From Fen-1298 sp050015675 (GTDB taxonomy: Bacteria; Bacteroidota; Ignavibacteria; UBA10030), in contig JBEKAY010000102.1 in the NCBI GenBank assembly GCA_050015675.1, positions 1-5,011 on the forward strand: a stretch of DNA of 5,011 bases, read 5' to 3'. The position numbers were made by a program, and so were the translations under genes. Shown here piece after piece: positions 1-5,011 of this stretch; the first letter of the stretch is position 1; each line of letters begins with the position of its first letter. Under the pieces are notes generated by a model. It made no database searches. It was given only the letters and a program-made list of their open reading frames with translations, and was not told where the DNA came from.

Positions 1-45
1 GGGCAAAGAAGGAGAAATCAACACAAAGAAAAGCCGTGTAAAAGT
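1..45. repeat. 45-bp terminal direct repeat, left copy (identical to 4967-5011)
   Basis: Bases 1-45 match 4967-5011 exactly, and both copies lie in the same frame of acetate kinase. A perfect repeat exactly at both ends is the usual mark of a contig that closes on itself with an assembler k-mer overlap. The implied unit is 4966 bp. A real duplicated acetate kinase segment is the alternative. Confidence 0.95.
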
Positions 46-127
46 GTTTGTCATCCCGACTAACGAAGAATTGCTGATTGCACGCGATACCGTTCGCTGC
101 GTTTTCGATGTGCCTCGAAAAATATAG
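1..127 (+). CDS. ackA: Acetate kinase, C-terminal end (5' part continues from 4884-5011 if the ends are joined)
   Basis: Acetate kinase interconverts acetate plus ATP and acetyl phosphate plus ADP in the cytoplasm. Reading from base 2, the frame gives 41 residues and stops at 125-127. It contains the highly conserved C-terminal stretch VFVIPTNEELLIARDT; in the family the glutamate of the NEE motif is the magnesium-binding active-site residue. About 69 residues of a protein usually near 400 are recovered when this piece is joined to the fragment at the right edge, because the 45-base overlap keeps the frame. The gene runs toward the - strand genes, so it converges on them. No convincing terminator follows: only weak hairpins lie between 128 and 175, and then a palindromic repeat. 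Identification is confident from the motif; the state of the rest of the gene cannot be seen. Confidence 0.9.
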   Translation, partial: GKEGEINTKKSRVKVFVIPTNEELLIARDTVRCVFDVPRKI

Positions 128-177
128 GAACGGCTTCGCAGTTAAATCTTGAGACATCTGAAAAATTCTTCAGTAGT

Positions 178-290
178 GTCATTGCGATCCCAACGAAGTT
201 GGGAGAAGCAATCTTCTTTTATGCACGGGTCTAAAGCTGAGATTGCTTCGTCTCCCGAACGACTTCGTCATTCGTGCTCCTCGCAATGAC
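178..290. repeat. 113-bp palindromic repeat, family A, copy 1
   Basis: The element starts GTCATTGCGA and ends TCGCAATGAC, so its tips are inverted. The inner arms AGAAGCAATCT and AGATTGCTTCGTCT are also inverted, giving an imperfect long hairpin. A small nested hairpin (stem CCCAAC/GTTGGG, loop GAA) lies at 189-203. It matches copy 2 (639-751) at 108 of 113 positions in the same orientation. It sits 12 bp from the stop codon of the GIY-YIG gene. It carries no ORF, so it resembles a REP/MITE-like non-autonomous element. Its function is unknown. Confidence 0.9.
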
Positions 291-302
291 GGTTCCTTTT
301 TG

Positions 303-623
303 TTATTCTAACCAATCAAAAAGAGGTAAAATATCACCATCGTAATATAAATCCTTCCATTCAGGATTTACGTTATTGATAAGATTTATCTTCTTTTGTC
401 TCGATCCGCCTTTGATCTGCTTCTCACGAGCTATTGCAACTGAGGGATTTTCAAACAGTTCATAGTAAACGAGTTTTTTGATGTTATAACGGCTTGTAAA
501 ACCTTTTATTAATTTTTCTCGATGTTCAAAAACTCTTCGCGCGAGATCGTTTGTGAATCCAGTGTACAGCACTCTATTATGTTTATTGGTTATGATATAC
601 ACATAATATTGTTTCCATCTCAT
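303..623 (-). CDS. Stand-alone GIY-YIG nuclease domain protein, 106 aa
   Basis: This is a small single-domain GIY-YIG endonuclease of the YhbQ/COG2827-like type. Members have the UvrC/I-TevI nuclease fold, but their cellular role is mostly unknown. The GIY-like part is Y7-V-Y9 and the YIG-like part is Y20-T-G22. The likely catalytic arginine is R29 or R30 in the NDLARRVFEH segment, followed by H34. Y53/Y54-E55 and the conserved AIAREKQIK helix (E67, the probable metal-binding glutamate) come next. The typical NPEWKDLY end lies at 86-93, followed by about 13 extra residues. YIG has become YTG, which is tolerated in the family. The start is supported by a GGAGGG Shine-Dalgarno site six bases upstream. 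The gene is enclosed by direct repeats 12 bp after its stop and 15 bp before its start, which suggests that gene and repeats move or spread together. The domain call is confident; the role in repeat mobility is inference. Confidence 0.92.
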   Translation of the reverse strand: MRWKQYYVYIITNKHNRVLYTGFTNDLARRVFEHREKLIKGFTSRYNIKKLVYYELFENPSVAIAREKQIKGGSRQKKINLINNVNPEWKDLYYDGDILPLFDWLE

Positions 624-629
624 CGCATT

Positions 630-635
630 CCCTCC
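630..635 (-). promoter_or_regulatory. Strong Shine-Dalgarno site of the GIY-YIG gene
   Basis: On the - strand the sequence reads GGAGGG, then six bases, then ATG. This fixes the start at 623. Neither lipoprotein gene in this window has a comparable site, so the nuclease gene uses a different style of translation start. The site lies only three bases from the end of repeat copy 2. Confidence 0.75.
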
Positions 636-638
636 ACT

Positions 639-751
639 GTCATTGCGATCCCGACGAAGTCGGGAGAAGCAATCTTGTTTTATGCACGGGTCTAAAGCTG
701 AGATTGCTTCGTCTCCCGCACGACTTCGTCATTCGTGCTCCTCGTAATGAC
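639..751. repeat. 113-bp palindromic repeat, family A, copy 2
   Basis: Same length and orientation as copy 1, with five substitutions. Two of them are paired: A192/T200 in copy 1 are G653/C661 here, so the small hairpin (now CCCGAC/GTCGGG, loop GAA) stays perfect. The element lies directly upstream of the GIY-YIG start and must be part of its promoter or leader region unless transcription starts in the roughly 15 bases between them. Confidence 0.9.
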
Positions 752-992
752 AAAGATTTAATTTGTCTGATGTCTCATCTTCTTATAAGCGTGGACTTAT
801 GGGTTCGCGCTTTTTGTTTTTAATAGATTCACGTTCACGTCCATCTCCTAAGTTGGGAGGGGGTTCTTACTCCCGACCTTGATTGACTTCACGTCGTTTG
901 TGTTCAGGAGTATAACTCCTTCACAACTTGGGGATAGCTTCGCCAAACGGATTGATATTACTGCTGTGCGGCACTTGCGGTTTGTAGTTGTG
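752..992. other. Gene-free stretch with small hairpins
   Basis: No reading frame here looks like a real protein. Visible structure is limited to a perfect six-base hairpin AGGAGT-ATA-ACTCCT at 906-920, a GGGAG/CTCCC pair around 856-875, and the inverted words AAGTTG (near 852) and CAACTT (near 924). The region lies 3' of the broken lipoprotein gene on the - strand. It may be a decayed repeat or the remains of another gene. I see no tRNA, rRNA or recognised RNA family. Confidence 0.4.
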
Positions 993-2097
993 TTATCTGT
1001 ATCCCCGTATGACAATCGGAAAGCCATTGAGACCCGTGAAAAATTCTCCGCCAACCAAAACAAAGTCATTGATAGGATGAATTGTATAAAAGAATACAAA
1101 TGCTGAACTGTTATTAAGCATTTTCAATTCAGGATACAAGTACCACGTTGAACCATTATAATGCGCCAGTTCTGCTGCTGCAGATACAGCAAAGATATCA
1201 TTGGATCTTGTCGCTCTGATTTTGTATGTCACATACGTCTGCCCGGTTTCTATCTCAGGTCCAAAAGCAAGGTTACTCAAGTTCAATGAGCGAAGCTTAC
1301 TGCCTCCATCAAGATAAAGAGATGATGGAGTATTTGTCCACACAGTGCCAAACTGGTATTGCGGTTGAGCCGGTTGGCTGTTGCTATCATACAATGTTGT
1401 CCAATTTGAACCGTTGCATTGTAATACAACACAATGTCCATCGCCTGTATTTGTTCCCGTTGCCCAGATATGTGAGCCATCTATGCCCCAGATATCTTGT
1501 AAATCTACTGTCGTGTTGCTCGTCATTTTCGTCCAACTGCCTGCCGTTGAAGTGAATAACTGTCCCAGCGTTTCCAACTGCATATAAATTATTATTTGAC
1601 ATGCCCCATATTTTTTTTATTGCTCCTGTAAGCATCGCATTCATCGAACAATCACTAATATAAATTTGCCCATTCCAATGTATAATTTCGCCTCCGTCAC
1701 TATACCAAATATCATTATTTGCAAATGCAAATATTGTAAATAATGGACTGGTTGTATATGTATTGCTTCCACATATGATTGATTCAATCTTTTTCAACTC
1801 CCACTTACTTCCATCCCAGTGTGCAGCATTGTACGGATTTTCCATATTAGGTTTACCTGTGCTATCGTTGAGATATATCTCTCCAACCGCCCAGGCATTG
1901 TTTCTATCAAACACCCAAACATCGCGTATTATTCCTTGTGCGCCCAGTGTATCTGGCAATTGCCATTGGATTATATGCGAGGTCGTATCCGGCGGTGGAG
2001 GAGGGCAAGTGAGGCATTCAGATTTTTCTTTCTTGCAGGAATTAAAAGCGCTCAAAATACTTATGAGAAGTATATAAAAGAATATGGTTTTGGTCAT
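993..2097 (-). pseudogene. Beta-propeller lipoprotein, frameshifted paralog of the gene at 2233-3309
   Basis: Translation from 2097 gives a lipoprotein signal with Cys21 (context FNSCKKEKSECLTC), a PPPPP linker and the first three propeller repeats, up to VIHFNG near 1547. There the frame breaks. The remaining blades, from SWTKM to the end IVIRGYR and the TAA at 993-995, lie in the next frame. Alignment with the paralog (HFNGISWT) shows one extra base near 1540-1545, where the + strand reads CTGCCTGCC. Removing one base restores HFNGSSW, which fits the NG-x-x-W spacing of the other blades, and gives a 367-residue protein against 358 for the intact copy. I chose the ATG at 2097 rather than the in-frame one at 2109, because 2097 aligns with the paralog's start and leader. 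It could be a true pseudogene, a switchable gene or a sequencing error. No other stop or frameshift is seen, so the damage is recent or artificial. Confidence 0.8.
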
Positions 2098-2136
2098 ACG
2101 TTTATGCATTCATAGAAAAACGATAAAAACATTATA
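2098..2136 (-). promoter_or_regulatory. Leader and candidate -10 box of the broken lipoprotein gene
   Basis: On the - strand a perfect TATAAT (2131-2136) lies 33 bases before the ATG at 2097. The leader TTTTTC...GCATAAACGTATG is closely shared with the leader of the intact paralog. No clear -35 box or Shine-Dalgarno site is visible. The conservation between copies supports a joint duplication of gene and promoter; the -10 assignment is tentative. Confidence 0.4.
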
Positions 2137-2144
2137 TCCAGTTT

Positions 2145-2193
2145 CTGGATTCCCGCTCCCCGTTTTCACGGGGACAAGCTTCGCGGGAATGAC
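2145..2193. repeat. Palindromic repeat, family B, half-size copy
   Basis: The element begins CTGGATTCCCGC and ends GCGGGAATGAC, so ATTCCCGC pairs with GCGGGAAT. Inside is a second hairpin TCCCCGT-TTTC-ACGGGGA. It corresponds to the right half of the family B units at 3367-3433 and 3448-3525. It lies between the stop of the intact lipoprotein gene and the promoter of the broken one. It could slow or end transcription on the - strand, but no T-run directly follows the stem. Confidence 0.75.
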
Positions 2194-2232
2194 ACCATAA
2201 GAACGGCAGCTTTGCGGATACTACTTGTTTTC

Positions 2233-3309
2233 TTATCTATATCCCCGCACTACAACAGGAAATCCATTCAGTGCGGTCAAATATATTCCTCCAAGAACTA
2301 CAAAATCTTTTGTCGGATGCACACTATAGAACCATGCGTAGCCTCCATTAAGATTCTGTAATTCAGGATAGAGATGCCAGCTTGAACCATTATAATGGGC
2401 GCACTCACTTGCCTGCCCTGCGATGAAAATGTCGTTTTGCGTCATGCCTTTAATGCAATACGAAACGTATCCTTGCCCCGTTATTATTTCTGTGAATGTC
2501 ATCGTGCTTAAAATTAATTTTCTTAGAGGGCTTCCTCCTGCTAACCATAATTGATTCTGGTTATCTGTCCATAAACAACTAAAGCCATATTGTGACTGAG
2601 ACGGTTGTGTGTTGTTATCATAAATCGTTGTCCAGTTCGTTCCGTTGTATTGTAATACCACACAATGTCCATCGCCTGTATTTGTTCCCGTTGCCCAGAT
2701 ATGTGAGCCGTCTATGTCCCAGATATCTTGCAGGTCTACCGTTGTGTTGCTGTTCATCTTCGTCCAACTAATGCCGTTGAAGTGAAAGATATTTCCCCCA
2801 TCTCCAACTATATACAAATTACTCGAACTCAATCCCCATGTCTTTTTAATCCAGAACCCTCCGCCGTAACCCCTTGTCGAACCATAGAATGTCCACTTGT
2901 TTCCATCCCAATGTTCTGGAATATCTGTTGTCACCCAAACGTCGTTTTGAGCAAATGCATAAATACTGTAAAGCTGACTATATGAAAAACCTATATCAAT
3001 GCTCATTTGCAGTTCCCATTTACTGCCATTCCATCGAGCAATATTAAATGGTGGATAGATAAGTTTTCCAGTACTGTCGTTGAGATAAATCTCTCCAACC
3101 GCCCAGGCATTGTTTCTATCAAACACCCAGACATCACGTATTATTCCTTGAGTGCCAAGCGTATCGGGCATTTGCCATTGAATTATATGCGAGGTCGTAT
3201 CTGGCGGTGGAGGCGGGCAGGTAAGGCATTCAGATTTATTTTTCTTGCAGGAACTAAAGGAGATTAATATAATTATTATTAGTGTTGATGGGAAAATGGT
3301 TTTTTTCAT
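2233..3309 (-). CDS. Predicted lipoprotein with seven-bladed beta-propeller, 358 aa
   Basis: The N-terminus has two lysines, a hydrophobic stretch (residues 8-19) and Cys21 in SFSSC, a relaxed lipobox of the kind common in Bacteroidota, so the protein is probably lipid-anchored in the envelope. CxxC (28-31) and a PPPPP linker follow. The rest is made of repeats ending in a [HRQ]-[WFY]-[ND]-G-x-x-W type motif after a D-[IV]-W-like strand. Visible units lie at about 58-98, 113-139, 155-182, 194-226, 243-272, 284-311 and 326-357. Seven units fit a seven-bladed beta-propeller, probably for protein or glycan binding. No catalytic residues are recognised, and I do not know the specific family. The start at 3309 fits the signal peptide and the leader shared with the paralog downstream (993-2097). 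Upstream is a T9SS-type secreted protein gene in the same direction, but 313 bp with two repeats separates them, so a single operon is doubtful. Confidence 0.85.
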   Translation of the reverse strand: MKKTIFPSTLIIIILISFSSCKKNKSECLTCPPPPPDTTSHIIQWQMPDTLGTQGIIRDVWVFDRNNAWAVGEIYLNDSTGKLIYPPFNIARWNGSKWELQMSIDIGFSYSQLYSIYAFAQNDVWVTTDIPEHWDGNKWTFYGSTRGYGGGFWIKKTWGLSSSNLYIVGDGGNIFHFNGISWTKMNSNTTVDLQDIWDIDGSHIWATGTNTGDGHCVVLQYNGTNWTTIYDNNTQPSQSQYGFSCLWTDNQNQLWLAGGSPLRKLILSTMTFTEIITGQGYVSYCIKGMTQNDIFIAGQASECAHYNGSSWHLYPELQNLNGGYAWFYSVHPTKDFVVLGGIYLTALNGFPVVVRGYR

Positions 3310-3347
3310 AGGTTTATGCTTTGTAGAAAAATTAAAAAATCAGCATA
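3310..3347 (-). promoter_or_regulatory. Leader and candidate -10 box of the intact lipoprotein gene
   Basis: The - strand sequence from TATGCT (3342-3347) to the ATG aligns with the leader of the paralog at 2098-2136 with one base of length difference. Shared pieces are TTTTTCTA and GCATAAAC just before the start codon. The TATAAT of the paralog corresponds to TATGCT here, so this copy may have a weaker promoter. The absence of a Shine-Dalgarno site and the A/T-rich leader are typical of Bacteroidota-like translation starts. Confidence 0.35.
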
Positions 3348-3366
3348 CTCCATCTTAAAAAATCTT

Positions 3367-3433
3367 GTCACTCCCGAATGCTTCTATCGGGAGTCCAAGT
3401 ACTGGATGCCCGATTACAACATTCGGGCATGAC
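3367..3433. repeat. Palindromic repeat, family B, full unit 1
   Basis: The unit runs from GTCACTCCCGA to TCGGGCATGAC. It has an inner hairpin CTCCCGA/TCGGGAG, then a TCCA...TGGA pair, and a second hairpin ATGCCCGA/TCGGGCAT. The unit therefore folds as an outer stem with two hairpins. It lies between the T9SS gene and the lipoprotein gene, 14 bp before unit 2. Confidence 0.8.
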
Positions 3434-3447
3434 AACTCTTCCTTTTT

Positions 3448-3525
3448 GTCATTCCCGCACGATTTAAGCGGGAATCCAGCATTGTGCTTTGTCCTGGATG
3501 CCCGCTAAAAATCCGCGGGCATGAC
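3448..3525. repeat. Palindromic repeat, family B, full unit 2
   Basis: GTCAT at the start pairs with ATGAC at the end. ATTCCCGC/GCGGGAAT and ATGCCCGC/GCGGGCAT form two hairpins, and ATCCAG pairs with CTGGAT between them. This is the clearest example of the family B plan. It lies in the same orientation as unit 1 and, like it, carries no ORF. The ATTCCC...GGGAAT core resembles short dispersed repeats known from other bacteria, such as dRS3 of Neisseria; relatedness is not implied. Confidence 0.82.
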
Positions 3526-3622
3526 AGGACATTTTTGAGATAGCTTACATCTTTAAGCTATCATATTTATCAGTCAGTATCAACAATACTTCGATTTGTA
3601 ATACCGATATATACAATTTCTC

Positions 3623-4890
3623 CTATTTCATAAGCACCAATTTTCTTACTTTCACAAAAGATTTCCCTTCCTCGGATTGTGCGATAAGCCGCATGACGTA
3701 AACGCCGCTTGCAAGTTTTCCGCCGTCAAATGTGACTGAATAGGAACCAATGTCTTCCATTCCATCTGCAAGCGTGGCCACTTCACGCCCTAATATATCG
3801 TAGATTCGGAGTGTTACATGCCCGGCGTTAGGGATTTGATAGTGAATAGTTGTTGTCGGATTAAACGGATTCGGATAATTCTGCTCCAGTGCATATTCTT
3901 TAATAATCTCAGGAGCTTGAAGCGTTAATTCTTTGACCTCTGATTTTGTTAGAGCAATGTTATCGACTGTTCCAAACTCGCTCACTAACGCTACTTGCAG
4001 ACCAGTGATATTCGTGCTGATCGTGATTTTTACCCTGACAGTCTTCGTTCCAACTTTGTCTACGTTCAGATTGGAGGCGGAAAGTTTACAAGGAGACAAG
4101 CTCGTCGATTTGAATTTCGATTCTTTTATGGCGGCAATTGTATTGTTTGTGGCATTATCTACTAATTCTAACTTATACGTTATATATCCGCTGCCGCCAA
4201 GCGCTTTCACTGCCGAAGAAGTATCTAAAAATCCGGATTGTTCGCTGAATATCATGCTCGATTTGCCGGTAATATTGAACGGTTCGGATAAAAGCACTGT
4301 GTTCAAGCTATCCAGTTTCGAGTAGAGCTGATTTTCCTTTTCCCATTTTCGCATGGCTGTTTCCGCTTGTAAGGGATTAGTACTCAAGCTATCGGGAATC
4401 TTATAGGCAGGCGTTTCAGGGATAGCAACAAATTTGATGTTGTTATTATCCACTGTCAGGCTTTTTAATGAATAACAAAATTGAACATTTCCTTTTCTAA
4501 GAACGGCGCCTCTGCCATACGTTATCTGGTTTGCCGTTATCTTTTGCAGTTGACTGCCGACAGCGCCTGAGGTTTGAAAATAATAAGGAAGGGTGAATGG
4601 GTAAAAAGCCGATGTGTACATATTCGTATTCCCGCTTGAGTCAGGGCCGTTGCTGAGCTGGACATCTTCGCCTGCCGTACCAAGCGTTACATAACTTGAA
4701 CCGTTGCTGAGAGAATTTGACCATGTACTATTCCAGTTCTGGCTCCAGGCAAAGAACGAACGGGCATTGTCATCGCACAGGTTGAGTGATACTGACTGTG
4801 TATTCGCCCCGAACAAGGTGTATTGCGAAGGTGACACAGAATTCCAATAGACAACATTGACACTATATGGAGCATTCACAGGATCGCCGA
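3623..4890 (-). CDS. Secreted protein with T9SS type A C-terminal sorting domain, N-terminus missing
   Basis: The last 86 residues (3626-3883) are a typical type IX secretion sorting domain: QNYPNPFNPTTTI, then VTLRIYDILGREVATLADG, then GVYVMRL and a KVRKLVLMK end. In this family the domain guides export across the outer membrane and is usually cleaved on attachment or release. The upstream roughly 335 residues are rich in Ser, Thr and Asn and beta-like, with no recognised enzyme motif, so the function is unknown. One piece (about 4320-4400) is helical and charged (AMRKWEKENQLYSKL). The frame stays open to an ATG at 4990, but its first 35 or so codons are antisense to acetate kinase, so that ATG is not the true start. 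No signal peptide is present, in line with loss of the N-terminus at the junction near 4881-4893. Confidence 0.85.
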
Positions 4891-4893
4891 TCC
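4881..4893. other. Junction between T9SS gene and acetate kinase, at a 13-bp palindrome
   Basis: To the left the - strand encodes the T9SS protein (DPVNAPYSVNVVYW...). To the right the + strand encodes acetate kinase (SPIRQRICANLEWLG...). The expected acetate kinase sequence just before SPIR (a GIGEN-like loop in the family) is absent, so the change occurs here. The spot is the perfect inverted repeat GGATCG-C-CGATCC. This marks a rearrangement or chimeric breakpoint rather than a normal gene end. Confidence 0.75.
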
Positions 4894-5011
4894 GGCAGCG
4901 TATCTGCGCCAATCTCGAATGGCTTGGCATCGAAATCGATGAACAACTCAACGTTGAAAAGGTTGGGGGCAAAGAAGGAGAAATCAACACAAAGAAAAGC
5001 CGTGTAAAAGT
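4884..5011 (+). CDS. ackA: Acetate kinase internal fragment, truncated at both ends (continues into 1-127 if circular)
   Basis: The frame reads SPIRQRICANLEWLGIEID followed by EQLNVEKVGGKEGEINTKK, which matches the conserved region before the C-terminus of acetate kinase (SPxIRxRIC...LEwLGIeiD). The N-terminal four fifths of the enzyme, including the phosphate- and acetate-binding parts, are missing. The final 45 bases repeat the start of the window, so this is the direct upstream continuation of the fragment at 1-127. Immediately upstream the + frame enters antisense T9SS gene sequence and has a stop at 4848-4850, so no functional enzyme can be made from this arrangement alone. Confidence 0.85.
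4967..5011. repeat. 45-bp terminal direct repeat, right copy (identical to 1-45)
   Basis: An exact copy of bases 1-45 in the same orientation, ending exactly at the last base. See the left copy for interpretation. Confidence 0.95.

Noticed and set aside
178..751. CRISPR-like array
   Set aside because: There are only two 113-bp palindromic units with a gene between them, no short regular spacers and no cas genes.
142..777. Nine-base words TTAAATCTT/GAGACATC left of the nuclease cassette and their complements to its right
   Set aside because: The complements appear in the wrong order for one inverted repeat and are too short to separate from chance.
786..824. Possible terminator (AAGCG...CGCTTTTTGTTTTT) on the + strand
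   Set aside because: The stem is only five base pairs with a 16-base loop, and no + strand gene ends nearby.
848..1106. Two overlapping open frames on opposite strands (83 and 75 aa) across the gene-free stretch
   Set aside because: Neither resembles a known protein, both run into the end of the broken lipoprotein gene, and no start signal supports them. The - strand one overlaps the lipoprotein coding region in another frame.
2107..2109. Earlier in-frame ATG for the broken lipoprotein gene
   Set aside because: The ATG at 2097 aligns with the start and leader of the intact paralog and keeps Cys21 at the same position. The earlier ATG is not conserved.
3933..4325. 130-aa open frame on the + strand inside the T9SS gene
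   Set aside because: It is antisense to a coding region with clear family features, and its translation resembles no known protein.
4891..4990. N-terminal extension of the T9SS protein to the ATG at 4990
   Set aside because: These codons are the antisense of conserved acetate kinase sequence, and the resulting peptide has no signal peptide.
1..5011. Small plasmid or phage genome, suggested by the circular ends
   Set aside because: There is no replication, partition, mobilisation or capsid gene, and the closure passes through a truncated acetate kinase joined to a truncated secreted-protein gene.

Overview
The window looks like part of a chromosome from the Bacteroidota/Chlorobi/Ignavibacteriota side of the tree. 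The evidence is a type IX secretion (T9SS) C-terminal sorting domain of the 'QNYPNPFNPTTTI...' kind, lipoproteins with an SCKK start, start codons without clear Shine-Dalgarno sites, and many short palindromic repeats between genes. The exact lineage cannot be fixed from this sequence alone.

Layout. The left edge (to 127, + strand) is the 3' end of acetate kinase. Next comes a small GIY-YIG nuclease gene (303-623, - strand) tightly enclosed by two 113-bp direct copies of a palindromic repeat (178-290 and 639-751). A roughly 240-bp stretch with no recognisable gene follows. Then come two tandem paralogous lipoprotein genes on the - strand: a copy broken by a frameshift (993-2097) and an intact copy (2233-3309), predicted to be seven-bladed beta-propellers. 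A second family of palindromic repeats fills the gaps at 2145-2193, 3367-3433 and 3448-3525. The right part (3623 to about 4890, - strand) is a large secreted protein with a T9SS sorting tail, cut off at its N-terminal side.

Ends. At about 4881-4893 the T9SS gene changes abruptly into acetate kinase coding sequence on the opposite strand. The last 45 bases (4967-5011) are identical to the first 45, and the two acetate kinase pieces join in frame across this overlap. The window therefore closes into a circle of 4966 bp. No replication or mobilisation gene is present. A tandem duplication, an excised circle or a chimeric assembly junction is thus more likely than a plasmid.

The genes do not form an obvious pathway. 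The three large - strand genes encode envelope or secreted proteins, while acetate kinase is a metabolic gene converging on them. The most interesting parts are the repeat-bracketed GIY-YIG gene, the mosaic tandem lipoprotein pair and the circular, chimeric closure of the sequence.
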